The position numbers and the translations under genes were made by a program. Of a stretch of 64,000 bases of DNA, positions 7,845 through 15,657 are shown piece after piece. The first letter of the stretch is position 1, and each line of letters starts with the position of its first letter. The notes below the pieces were generated by a model. It saw only the letters and a program-made list of their open reading frames with translations. It was not told the DNA's origin and did not search any database. Source of the DNA: DATBHW01 sp035307385 (GTDB lineage Bacteria > Chloroflexota > Ktedonobacteria > Ktedonobacterales > DATBGS01); contig DATGID010000064.1 in NCBI GenBank assembly GCA_035307385.1, positions 1-64,000 of the forward strand. The letters are read 5' to 3'.

Positions 7845-8933
7845 TCAGGACTGCTGGGCGAAGATGGCTTTGATCTTGGCGACGAGCGACTCCAGCGTGC
7901 TGAGGCGAGTCTTGATGGAGGCATCATCGCTGCCGCTGGGCAGCAAGACCTCCTGGCCGGTGACGCGCGTCCAGCCGATGACCTGATGCCCGCTGATCTG
8001 GCGCACCTGCGCCCAGATCGCGCCGTCGGGCGTGGCGGCGACGACGTTCAGGTAGTCGCCCTTCACATCCCACGTGGCGGCAGCGGTCAGCGGCGCGAAT
8101 TTCGTGCCCGGGTTGCCCCAGGATTCGACGCGCGAGGGCGCGTCTTTTGCCAATCCCGCGAGGCCGTCGTTGTTGTTCCAGTTGTGCCAGAGGTTGCCGT
8201 CGGTGCCCACATAGACTAAATCCAGCCGCAGTTCATTGGCCGGGTTCTGCACAAGCGCCATGCCATCTCCTCCTGTGCCTGCAAAGCCAGCGATGGTCGT
8301 TGGTGTGATGACCTGATGTTCAAAAACGTCCATATCGACGTTGCCGGGGATGCCGGGGACGGTGCCCCGGTCGCTCCACTGCAAGTATTCATAGGTGCTC
8401 CAGGGTTTGGGAGCAGGAGGCGTGCTGTTGGGGTCGAAGGTCCAGTTTGCCAGAATCAACGGGAACTGCGTCAGGCGGCTGTCCTGGCAGTGCGCGGCGG
8501 CGAAGGAGGGGTCGACGTAAATGCGAGGGACGCGCCCGCCAAAGTTGGAGCGCTGGCGCGACAGCCAGGTATAGGCCCAGACGGCAGTGGCTTCGGGCGT
8601 TTCTTCTTCCCAGTCGAGCATGATGAAGTCGTTGGGACGCAGCCGGTTGCCGATAATGCCGAATTGGGAGTTGGCCTCGTTGATGGCTCCCTGCGTGCCT
8701 TTGTTGAAGTCGGGATAGGCGTAATGGTAGAGGCCGATGACATCGCAGCCAGCAGCCACCGCGCCCGACCAGTGCGACTCGAACCCGGCGTCGCGCAGCC
8801 CGCCAGAGCCATAGCTGGAGCGCATGATGACGCGCGAAATGCCATCCCATTGTCTGGCCCAGGCGACGTAGGCTTTCCAGTCGATGGATGTGCCCTGGAA
8901 GACGGAAATATCGACACAAAGGGGTCGCGCCAC
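7845..8933 (-). CDS. GH25 lysozyme-like glycoside hydrolase
   Basis: Residues 1-210 match glycoside hydrolase family 25 (muramidases cutting the MurNAc-GlcNAc bond): VDISVFQGTSIDW at the start, VIMRSSYGSGG, GLYHYAYPDF and the acidic catalytic strand FIMLDWEEETPEA. The C-terminal 150 residues contain repeat-like segments (LRLDLVYVGTDGNLWHNWNN, DYLNVVAATPDGAIWAQVR) that look like a beta-propeller carbohydrate-binding module. No N-terminal signal peptide is visible, so export is uncertain. The start is GTG at 8933 with AGGAGGG at 7 bases; upstream in-frame codons are not supported. The job in peptidoglycan turnover is inferred. Confidence 0.88.
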   Translation of the reverse strand: MARPLCVDISVFQGTSIDWKAYVAWARQWDGISRVIMRSSYGSGGLRDAGFESHWSGAVAAGCDVIGLYHYAYPDFNKGTQGAINEANSQFGIIGNRLRPNDFIMLDWEEETPEATAVWAYTWLSRQRSNFGGRVPRIYVDPSFAAAHCQDSRLTQFPLILANWTFDPNSTPPAPKPWSTYEYLQWSDRGTVPGIPGNVDMDVFEHQVITPTTIAGFAGTGGDGMALVQNPANELRLDLVYVGTDGNLWHNWNNNDGLAGLAKDAPSRVESWGNPGTKFAPLTAAATWDVKGDYLNVVAATPDGAIWAQVRQISGHQVIGWTRVTGQEVLLPSGSDDASIKTRLSTLESLVAKIKAIFAQQS

Positions 8934-9090
8934 GTAGAATCCCTCCTGTGGTGGTGGCGCAGAGGGCGGCAGGAGATGAGGAGAGCAAGCCACCCTCTGC
9001 GCGAGCTAGACTCAGCAAAAATTGTGCCGACTCGCGCCTGTCACCCCGCCGGGGAGGGATGGGCTGCCCGGTCCCCGCTCTTGCCTCGGT

Positions 9091-10257
9091 TTAGCGCGCG
9101 GCCAGGTCGGCCATTGCCAGCGAACGCAGCATGGGGGCGATCTGGGCGTTCATCTCGGCGTTCCACTGGCGATACGTCTCGATGGTTGCCAGCATGTCGC
9201 GCAGGTGGTCGGGCTGCCGGGTGAGGCTGGTTAGCAAGGAGCGCTGCGCGGTCGGGTGGAGGGCGACCCAGCCCAGGCCATGCCGCCGGATGAAGGCCAG
9301 GTTCTCTTCTTCCTGGCCCGGAATGAAGGCGGTGGCGATAAACGGTTTGCCCAGCATGACCGACTCGAAGAGCATATTGGGGCCAGCCTTGCCCATGATG
9401 ACATCGGCGGCGGCCATGAACGCGCCAATCTCTTTGGTGTAGGGCAGCACGGCCAGGTGAGCGACCTGGCAATAGCGTTCTTGCAGGGCGGTGTTCTTGC
9501 CCACCGCCAGAATGATCTGCATGGCGCTGCCCGGCGCGTTCATGGCGACGATGTTTTCGATGGTGCGGTCCACATGGGCCGCGCCTTCGCCGCCGCCTTG
9601 CAGAAAGATGGTGAAGCGCAGCGGGTCCAGGCCGAGCCGCGTCAACTGCTGCGCCCTGGCCTCACTGCTCGCGTGGGCGTGCTCGAAGAACTGGGCGCGC
9701 ACCGGCCAGCCGACCAGATGCAGGCGCTCCGGCGCGAAGCCTGCCTCCAGCGCCTGCTTATAGGTTTCGCGGGTGGTGGCGAAGGTGGCCGCCGCCTGGC
9801 GCTCGGTGAGCCAGGCGTGATGCACGCTGTTGGCGTCGGAAAAGAGCAGGACCAGCGGAACGGTGGAGGCACGCTCTTCCAGCACGCGCATGACTTCGTA
9901 GGAGAAGAAGGGGTAGGTGGTCAGAATCAGGTCTGGCCGGGTGGTGTCGAGTAGGGCGTGTAGCTGGCGGCGCACCAGATGGGTAAAGATGCGATGGGCA
10001 GAGAGCGCGCGGCGCGGTGTATCGAGTAGTTGGAACTCGGCGGCCCACAGCCGCAGGGCGTGGCGGCTGACCAGGCGATAGTGGAACTCGAAGAAGCCCG
10101 GCTGCGGGTCGGCAATGGTGATGGTGGGCGTCTGCCGCGCGGTTGAGACTGGCTCGCGCTCTGCGGAGGGTATGTCGCGTTCGAGCAGGTCGCGTATGGC
10201 TTCGGCCAGGCTGATGTGCCCGCCGCCGGTTTTGGAGGTGAGAATCAGGATGTTCAT
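9091..10257 (-). CDS. MGDG-synthase-like glycosyltransferase (GT28 type)
   Basis: The product starts MNILILTSKTGGGH, the N-terminal nucleotide-sugar transferase signature of the MGDG synthase / MurG group, followed by the lipid-acceptor half (FFEFHYRLVSRHALRLW, ILTTYPFFSYEVMRVLEE). The C-terminal GT-B half has LQGGGEGAAHV, ADVIMGKAGPNMLFESVMLGKPFIATAF and GQEEENLAFI, which bind the sugar nucleotide. The 388-residue length is normal for the family. It probably adds a hexose to diacylglycerol or a related membrane lipid. ATG at 10257 is the family start; an upstream in-frame ATG-less extension to 10320 is not needed. It diverges from the hydrolase gene. Confidence 0.88.
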   Translation of the reverse strand: MNILILTSKTGGGHISLAEAIRDLLERDIPSAEREPVSTARQTPTITIADPQPGFFEFHYRLVSRHALRLWAAEFQLLDTPRRALSAHRIFTHLVRRQLHALLDTTRPDLILTTYPFFSYEVMRVLEERASTVPLVLLFSDANSVHHAWLTERQAAATFATTRETYKQALEAGFAPERLHLVGWPVRAQFFEHAHASSEARAQQLTRLGLDPLRFTIFLQGGGEGAAHVDRTIENIVAMNAPGSAMQIILAVGKNTALQERYCQVAHLAVLPYTKEIGAFMAAADVIMGKAGPNMLFESVMLGKPFIATAFIPGQEEENLAFIRRHGLGWVALHPTAQRSLLTSLTRQPDHLRDMLATIETYRQWNAEMNAQIAPMLRSLAMADLAAR

Positions 10258-10301
10258 AGCTCTACAGATCGCCTGTTCTTGTGAGTTAGCATGGCTCAAA
10301 A

Positions 10302-10316
10302 TTTCTATGGTACAAT
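10302..10316 (+). promoter_or_regulatory. Extended -10 promoter of the hydrolase gene
   Basis: TGGTACAAT (TG, one base, then TACAAT at 10311-10316) is an extended -10 element without a clear -35. It would start transcription near 10323, giving a leader of about 70 bases to the hydrolase gene. Confidence 0.5.
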
Positions 10317-10394
10317 GCACCGAGATACCGGTGTACGTTTCTCAATCGGTTCATATCTATTACATACGATCATAAGATCATAAAGGAATGTTCT

Positions 10395-11303
10395 ATTAGC
10401 GCGCTGCTCTCGTATCGCATTCAGGGGACGGGCGATCCTCTGTTGCTGATTCATGGCTGGGGCGTCACCTTCAATGTGTGGCAAAAGCTGGCCCCGCTGC
10501 TGTCGCCGCATTTTCAGTTGATTCTGGTGGAACTTCCAGGGGTGAGCGCGGCGAGCAAGATGATGCCCGGCCAGCCCTACTACGAGTTTTGCGCCGAGCG
10601 CCTGGAAGAGTTCCGCCTGGAACTGGGCATTGAGCGCTGGGCAATTCTGGCCTATTCGATTGGCACGCGCGTCAGCGAGGCGTATGTCCAGCGCTATCCG
10701 CAGCATGTGTCGCGCGCGGTGTTCCTCTGCCCCATCTATCTGACGCAGCCCTGGATGCGCACGGTCCAGGCGGGGCGATGGCTGAACGCCAAACACGCGG
10801 ACCTGGCAAGCTGGTTCCTCTCGGATTGGCGTTTGTATGGTTGGCTGCTGGCGGTCGGTTTCAATTTGCATGGGCGCGATTATGCCACGGAATGGATGGC
10901 GGAAATCGAGGGGCGGCCACTGGAAAACCTCAAGCAAATGCTCCTGGAACTGCCTGGCAAGGGCCGCGCGCCTTTCACGCTGCCGGATTCCCCGGCGGTG
11001 CCGAGCCTCTTCGTGTGGGGCTGGAACGATCTGCTGACGGCGCGCCCGGCGCATCCCCGGCCCAACGATGTCTTCATTTTCGCCAACCATGGCGCGCCCG
11101 TGCTGCGGCCAGAGCGCGTGGCGGCGGTGGTGCTGCCCTTCCTGAAAGGCGAGACGGCGTTTGCGCCAATCAGCGCCAGGAGCAAAAGGCGAATTCGGCC
11201 CCCGAAACCCCACCTCAAAGTCCACGTCAGCGTGCCGAAGCGCTTCGCGCAGGTTGGTCGCCGCCACGCGCTGCCCAGCCGCTGGATGCCTCGTTCTAAC
11301 TGA
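10395..11303 (+). CDS. Alpha/beta hydrolase with apparent ATT start
   Basis: Alpha/beta hydrolase fold: LLLIHGWGVTFNVW (oxyanion region) near the N-terminus, the nucleophile elbow AILAYSIGTRVSEA (A-Y-S-I-G), and a late strand SLFVWGWNDLL. The substrate is unknown. No ATG, GTG or TTG occurs in frame before the first beta strands except a TTG at 10443 that would cut into them. AAAGGA at 10382-10387 is placed 7 bases before an in-frame ATT at 10395, giving ISALLSYRIQGTGDPLLLIHGWG, which restores the family's first strand. A frameshifted ATG at 10388 runs into a stop at once. The C-terminal 50 residues are basic and low in complexity. Its end overlaps the convergent epimerase-like gene by 8 bases. 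Confidence 0.75.
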   Translation: MSALLSYRIQGTGDPLLLIHGWGVTFNVWQKLAPLLSPHFQLILVELPGVSAASKMMPGQPYYEFCAERLEEFRLELGIERWAILAYSIGTRVSEAYVQRYPQHVSRAVFLCPIYLTQPWMRTVQAGRWLNAKHADLASWFLSDWRLYGWLLAVGFNLHGRDYATEWMAEIEGRPLENLKQMLLELPGKGRAPFTLPDSPAVPSLFVWGWNDLLTARPAHPRPNDVFIFANHGAPVLRPERVAAVVLPFLKGETAFAPISARSKRRIRPPKPHLKVHVSVPKRFAQVGRRHALPSRWMPRSN

Positions 11304-12339
11304 TGGGAAGCGCGCCGCGCTCACTCTGGCGTTGGCGCACACCCAGCCCCGGCGCGTCGGGCAAGATGAGTTTGCCGTGCTCGACCTTGACGCCCTCGAA
11401 GGGGTCATGGTTGATGAGCAGGTGGCCGTCCAGGTCGGCGTAATCGACCAGCGGTGTCAGGTGCGCGGCGGCGGTGATCGCCAGCGCGCTCTCGATCATG
11501 CAGCCGATCATCACACGCAAGTTGTGTGCCCGCGCGACGTGAATCATCTTGAGGACGTTGGTCAGGCCGCCGCTTTTCATCAGCTTGAAATTGACGCCAT
11601 CCACGCAGCCAGCCAGGCGGGAAATGTCTTCTATAGCCACGCAGCTTTCGTCGGCGATGATGGGCACCGGCGAGTTCTCGCGAATGAGGCGCAGGCCGTC
11701 CAGGTCGCGCGGCGCGGTGGGCTGCTCGACGAACTCGATGTTGTACGGCTCCATAGCCCCAATCATCTTGATCGCTTCTTTGGGCGTCCAGGCGGTGTTG
11801 GCGTCCACGCGAATGATGGCCGAGGACACGTCGCGGATAGCTTTGAGGTTGTCCAAGTCGCGCGGCGTGCCGACTTTGATCTTGAGGATGGGATAGTCGC
11901 GGGCTTGCTGGGCTTTCTGCGCCATGGTTTCGGGCGTGTCGATGCCGATGGTGAAGGAGGTCTGCGCGGCCTGGGCCGGATTCAGGCCCAGCAACTTATA
12001 GAGGGGGACGCCGAGCGTTTTGCCTACCAGGTCATAGAGGGCCATGTCAACGGCGGCCTTGGCGGCTGGGTTCAGCCTGACGCGCTGATCGAGGCGGCGC
12101 GTGATCTCGTCGATGAGAAAGGGGTCGTCGCCCAGGCTGTCGCCAAAGCTGGCGAGGCAAGCCAGCACGGTCTCTCTGGTTTCGCCGTAGTAGCGATTGG
12201 GCGCGGCCTCGCCATAGCCGACCTGATCTTGATACGGTATGTCCACCAGGACATTGGATGCGGTCTGCTGCACGCCTCGGGAGATGCGAAAGGGCGTGGT
12301 AAGCTGGAGGTCAATCGGCTGAGCGGTCAGGCGCAGCAT
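11296..12339 (-). CDS. dgcA: Enolase-superfamily epimerase, DgcA-like
   Basis: Member of the mandelate racemase/enolase superfamily, dipeptide-epimerase branch. Catalytic signatures are present: LKIKVG (the K-x-K base pair), RVDANTAW, FVEQP and ADESC (the three metal ligands), and NFKLMKSGG (second catalytic lysine). The 347-residue length is normal. Proteins of this branch include L-Ala-D/L-Glu epimerases and, next to DUF1611 proteins, DgcA, reported to interconvert N-acetyl-D- and L-glutamate. The DUF1611 gene is 3 bases upstream, so the DgcA role is favoured over a murein-recycling epimerase. Inference from context plus family. Confidence 0.82.
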   Translation of the reverse strand: MLRLTAQPIDLQLTTPFRISRGVQQTASNVLVDIPYQDQVGYGEAAPNRYYGETRETVLACLASFGDSLGDDPFLIDEITRRLDQRVRLNPAAKAAVDMALYDLVGKTLGVPLYKLLGLNPAQAAQTSFTIGIDTPETMAQKAQQARDYPILKIKVGTPRDLDNLKAIRDVSSAIIRVDANTAWTPKEAIKMIGAMEPYNIEFVEQPTAPRDLDGLRLIRENSPVPIIADESCVAIEDISRLAGCVDGVNFKLMKSGGLTNVLKMIHVARAHNLRVMIGCMIESALAITAAAHLTPLVDYADLDGHLLINHDPFEGVKVEHGKLILPDAPGLGVRQRQSERGALPIS

Positions 12340-12342
12340 GGG

Positions 12343-13401
12343 CTATCCTTTCTCCGGCGTTTTGGCGTGCTCCAGCAGGGCATCGATCAGCTTGCCCGCG
12401 CCAAAGCGCACGCAGTCGGTGACTGGCAGGCGGGTGTCGGCTTCGGCGCGGCGAATCTCTTCGAGCGCGCTGGCTTCGTCGAGCGGGTAGGTGTTGAGGG
12501 CGATGCCCACGACGGGCGCGGGACGCAGCCAGGCCATGGCCTGCTCGTAGATTTCGACGACACGCGGCAATGGCGGGATGGGCACGTTGTACGATTTGAT
12601 GTGGTCGCGGCCTGCTTCGTGGCAGAGAATCAGCAGGTCGGGCATCGCGCCGTGCAGCAGCGCCAGCGTGACGGGCGAATAGGCCGGATGCAAGAGCGAT
12701 CCCTGGCCTTCGACAAAGGTCCAGTCGTATTGCTGGGTGAACTCCAGCGTCAAGGCTTCGACGCCGCCCGCAGTGAAGTCGCTAATCAGGCGGTCCACCG
12801 GCACGCCGCGACCGGAAACCATGATGCCGGTCTGGCCGGTGGCGGCAAAGCCGGATGAGAGGCCGCGCCGCTGGGCCTCGCGGTCCAGTTCCAGGGAGGT
12901 GGTCATCTTGCCGACGTTGCTGTCGCTGCCGCCGATGTAGACGGTGTGGCTGCCGGGCCGATGCGGCGTGTATTTGGCGATGAGCATGGAGCGCTCAGCC
13001 GGAGGGCGGCGCACGTCCCAAATCTGGACGTGGGCGCGTTCGGCCAGGGCGTGCAGTTCGGGGTCGTCGTCGAGAAATTCATGCAGGCCGCTGATGATGC
13101 TGAGGCCGGAGTTGAGGGCCTGCGTGACCTGTGTGCGCCACGCGGGAGGCAGACGTCCGCCAATGGGGGCGATGCCGATCAAGAGCGTGTCGGGGTGATA
13201 GTCGAGCGATTCCCCGACGTTGCGCACGATGGGGATGCCCGCGCCGACGCCGTTGCCCAGCACTTCTGAGACATCTTGCCCGGCTTTGGTGCTGTCGAGC
13301 ACGGCGACGATCTGATCGTGCCCGTAGCGAATCATGCCGACTGCTGTTTTGGCGCCCTGCCAATGGAACTGGCCTTCTGCCAGAATTGCGATGCGGCGCA
13401 T
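12343..13401 (-). CDS. dgcN: DUF1611 family protein, DgcN-like
   Basis: The 352-residue product opens with RRIAILAEGQF, typical of the DUF1611 N-terminal domain, and carries VYIGGSDSNVGKMTTSLEL (about 182-200), a P-loop-like segment, then GFAATGQTGIM, FVEGQGSLLHP and GIALNTYPL in the C-terminal domain. The family includes DgcN, reported as the N-acetyltransferase acting on D-glutamate in a D-amino-acid breakdown pathway together with DgcA. The start is ATG at 13401 behind GGGAGG. An extended -10 (TATAAT) sits at 13447-13452, and the gene leads a two-gene operon with the epimerase. Confidence 0.85.
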   Translation of the reverse strand: MRRIAILAEGQFHWQGAKTAVGMIRYGHDQIVAVLDSTKAGQDVSEVLGNGVGAGIPIVRNVGESLDYHPDTLLIGIAPIGGRLPPAWRTQVTQALNSGLSIISGLHEFLDDDPELHALAERAHVQIWDVRRPPAERSMLIAKYTPHRPGSHTVYIGGSDSNVGKMTTSLELDREAQRRGLSSGFAATGQTGIMVSGRGVPVDRLISDFTAGGVEALTLEFTQQYDWTFVEGQGSLLHPAYSPVTLALLHGAMPDLLILCHEAGRDHIKSYNVPIPPLPRVVEIYEQAMAWLRPAPVVGIALNTYPLDEASALEEIRRAEADTRLPVTDCVRFGAGKLIDALLEHAKTPEKG

Positions 13402-13446
13402 AGCTGTATGTCCTCCCTGGGGGCAAAAGGATAAGAGCTTAGGCCA

Positions 13447-13456
13447 ATTATAACAG
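13447..13456 (-). promoter_or_regulatory. Extended -10 promoter of dgcN-dgcA
   Basis: On the minus strand TGT-TATAAT gives a perfect -10 at 13447-13452 with the TGn extension; no good -35 is seen. It diverges from the selD promoter 17 bases away. Confidence 0.5.
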
Positions 13457-13468
13457 GTTCGCCTTGCG

Positions 13469-13498
13469 TTGACGCGCGCTGTTTGCGCGGACTACAAT
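13469..13498 (+). promoter_or_regulatory. Promoter of selD
   Basis: TTGACG (13469-13474) and TACAAT (13493-13498) are separated by 18 bases. Transcription would start about 50 bases before the selD ATG. The leader contains an inverted repeat ATGCCA (13504-13509) / TGGCAT (13525-13530). Confidence 0.65.
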
Positions 13499-13554
13499 GA
13501 GGGATGCCAGATGAGGAAATCTCTTGGCATGGTCAAGACACAAGGGAGGCATTG

Positions 13555-14604
13555 ATGAGTACGGGCAGGCAGATTCGCCTGACTTCGCTCGCTAGCTGCG
13601 CTGGTTGAGCTTCTAAGATGGGGCCATCGGCCCTGGCGCACGTGCTGCGTCCACTGACTGATACAGCGGTGGAACATAACCACCCCGATCTGCTCGTCGG
13701 GCTTGCCAGCATCGACGACGCGGCGGTCTATCGCCTGAACAGCGAGCAGGCGGTGGTCAGCACGGCTGACTTCTTTCCACCCGTTGTGGATGACGCCTAT
13801 AGCTTTGGCGCGATTGCGGCGGCCAACGCGATGAGCGATGTCTACGCGATGGGTGGCGAGGTGCTGTTTGCCCTGAATCTGGTGGCGTTTCCGGATGATC
13901 TTGACCCGGCGATTCTGACGGAGATATTGCGCGGGGGACGCGATAAGGTGGCCGAGGCAGGGGGTGTCATTGCGGGCGGCCATACCGTGACGGATAAAGA
14001 GCCGAAGTATGGGCTGGCGGTGACGGGCGTGGTGCATCCCGAGCATATTTTGACGAAGGGCAACGCGAAGATTGGCGATGTGTTGATCTTGACGAAGCCG
14101 CTGGGAACGGGCGTGATTACGACGGCGCATAAACGCGATCAAGTGGACGAGGCCGACCTTCAGGCGGCGATTGCCAGCATGACGCGGCTGAACCGCGAGG
14201 CATCGCGGCTGCTGCGCGTGCCGGAGGCGCATGCTGTCACGGATGTGACGGGTTTTGGCCTGCTGGGCCACGCCTGGGAGATGTCGTTGCAAAGCGAGGG
14301 CGGCCTGCGCTTCGTGTGGGATCGCCTGCCCTGGCTGCCCGGCGCGCGAGGCTATGCCGAAATGGGCTGTGTGCCGGGCGGCACGGGCCGCAACCAGGAG
14401 TTTTTGGACGAGCAGGTGCGCCTGGCGGCTGGCCTGGGCGAACTTGAGCGCAGCCTGCTTTTCGACCCGCAGACATCGGGCGGTCTGCTGGCGGCGATTG
14501 CGCCGGATGCCTGGCCCGCGCTGCGCCAGCGCTTCGAGGCCGCAGACGTTGCCTGCTGGCAGATTGGCGAGGTGACGGCTGAGGCGGGCATCGAGGTGCT
14601 ATGA
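13555..14604 (+). CDS. selD: Selenide, water dikinase (selenophosphate synthetase), selenocysteine-containing
   Basis: Makes selenophosphate from selenide and ATP for selenocysteine and selenouridine synthesis. The ATG at 13555 has GGGAGG 5 bases upstream. Reading from it gives MSTGRQIRLTSLASCAG, then an in-frame TGA at 13606-13608, then ASKMGPSALAHVL, which matches the family N-terminus where the catalytic Cys or Sec (E. coli Cys17) precedes a conserved Lys. So the TGA, at codon 18, is read as selenocysteine. Later motifs fit the family: DAYSFGAIAAANAMSDVYAMGG, GGHTVTDKEPKYGLAVTGVV, FGLLGHAWEM and QTSGGLLAAI. The product is 349 residues. A start at ATG 13618 would lose the catalytic residue. 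The stop overlaps rnc by 4 bases (ATGA). Confidence 0.93.
13621..13633 (+). promoter_or_regulatory. Candidate SECIS hairpin of selD
   Basis: GGGCC (13621-13625), loop ATC, GGCCC (13629-13633) forms a compact hairpin beginning 12 bases after the UGA codon, the distance used by bacterial SECIS elements to bring SelB to the ribosome. Flanking G-U pairs can extend the stem. The loop is shorter than in E. coli fdhF. Confidence 0.55.
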
Positions 14605-15332
14605 GCGAGATAGCTGATGCTGAACGGGCCGATTGGCATCCACTGGAGCGGCGCATCGGCTGGCGCTTTCAACAGCAAGGATTGCTGACGGAGGCGCTGA
14701 CGCATCGTTCCTATGCCTTTGAGTCGCCCGACGAGCGCCTGGCCCCCAACGAGCGCCTGGAGTTTCTGGGCGATGCGATTCTGGGGTTTCTGTGCGCGGA
14801 GTATTTGTTTCGCGCGTTTCCCACGCTGAGCGAGGGCGAACTGACGGATGCCCGCGCGGCGCTGGTGAAAGCGCCAACGCTGGCGGCTTTTGCGCGCAGC
14901 CTCGATCTGGGCAATTATCTGCGCATGGGTCGGGGCGAACGGCGCAGCGGCGGCCACCAGCGCGACCCGCTGCTGGCGGCGGCCTTCGAGGCGCTGCTGG
15001 GCGCGCTGTATCTGGATGGCGCGCTGGAGGTTGCCCGCAAATTTGTGCTGCCCCTGCTGGAGCAGGAGGCGCGGCGCGTGATCGGCGCGGGCCGCCTGAA
15101 GGATGATAAGTCGCTGCTGCAAGAACTGGCGCAGGCGCATCTGGGGGTGACGCCTGGTTATCGCATTGTGGCCGAAGAAGGGCCTTCGCATCGGCGGCTG
15201 TATACGGTTGAGGTGCTGCTGGGCAGCCAGGTGGCGGGGCAGGGGCAGGGGCACAACAAGCAGAGCGCCGAGCAGCAGGCCGCGCGCGTGGCGCTGGAGG
15301 CCAGCGGCTGGCTGGATTCCCCCCAAGGGTGA
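14601..15332 (+). CDS. rnc: Ribonuclease III
   Basis: Endonuclease that cuts double-stranded RNA, acting in rRNA and mRNA processing. Residues 50-60 contain NERLEFLGDAI, the signature with catalytic Glu and Asp residues; the second catalytic block is DPLLAAAFEALLGALYLDG (about 120-138). The C-terminal double-stranded-RNA-binding domain is KSLLQELAQAHLG...NKQSAEQQAARVALE (about 167-238). The length of 243 is typical. The start ATG at 14601 overlaps the selD stop, so translation is coupled. The same operon order with selD is unusual; rnc more often neighbours acpP or smc. Confidence 0.97.
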   Translation: MSEIADAERADWHPLERRIGWRFQQQGLLTEALTHRSYAFESPDERLAPNERLEFLGDAILGFLCAEYLFRAFPTLSEGELTDARAALVKAPTLAAFARSLDLGNYLRMGRGERRSGGHQRDPLLAAAFEALLGALYLDGALEVARKFVLPLLEQEARRVIGAGRLKDDKSLLQELAQAHLGVTPGYRIVAEEGPSHRRLYTVEVLLGSQVAGQGQGHNKQSAEQQAARVALEASGWLDSPQG

Positions 15333-15657
15333 GCGAGCACCCTCCACTTCACTATTTGTGAATTTTCCCTTCTGGAAAAAATTGCCGCGCTTCGATCTCT
15401 GATTTGGCACATTGTTTGCTCTAGCAGGAAGAATGCCTGAGTCAGAGGGGTAAGCTCAGGCTAGTCCCGTTGTGCCCAGGTGCAGAGCAAAGTGAGAACG
15501 CTTTTTCTGAGATGAGGCTGGCGTAAGCGATTCTTGTTTGCTATACTGGAAACAGGGCCATCTCTCATTCTGGGAAGAAGACCATCTTTTGTAGGGGTAC
15601 GGTGAGTCTCTGCACCAGCGGTTCGGTAGTCGGCCATCAGATGGGAGAAGTTATCCA
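15333..15657. other. Intergenic region between rnc and rpoN
   Basis: Weak terminator-like hairpin after rnc: TTCAC, loop TATTT, GTGAA (15348-15362) followed by TTTT. A -10-like TATACT at 15542-15547 (preceded by TGC) may belong to a rpoN promoter; no good -35 is seen. No gene recognised. Confidence 0.45.

Noticed and set aside
11161..12858. A 565-codon plus-strand frame opposite dgcA/dgcN
   Set aside because: No motif, composition typical of an antisense shadow; the minus-strand genes are clearly real.
13492..14292. A minus-strand frame opposite selD
   Set aside because: His/Arg-rich shadow; selD is supported by motifs and context.
15500..15560. A sigma-54 -24/-12 promoter before rpoN suggested by TGGCGT and TTGC
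   Set aside because: The spacing between GG and GC is far from the required 10 bases.
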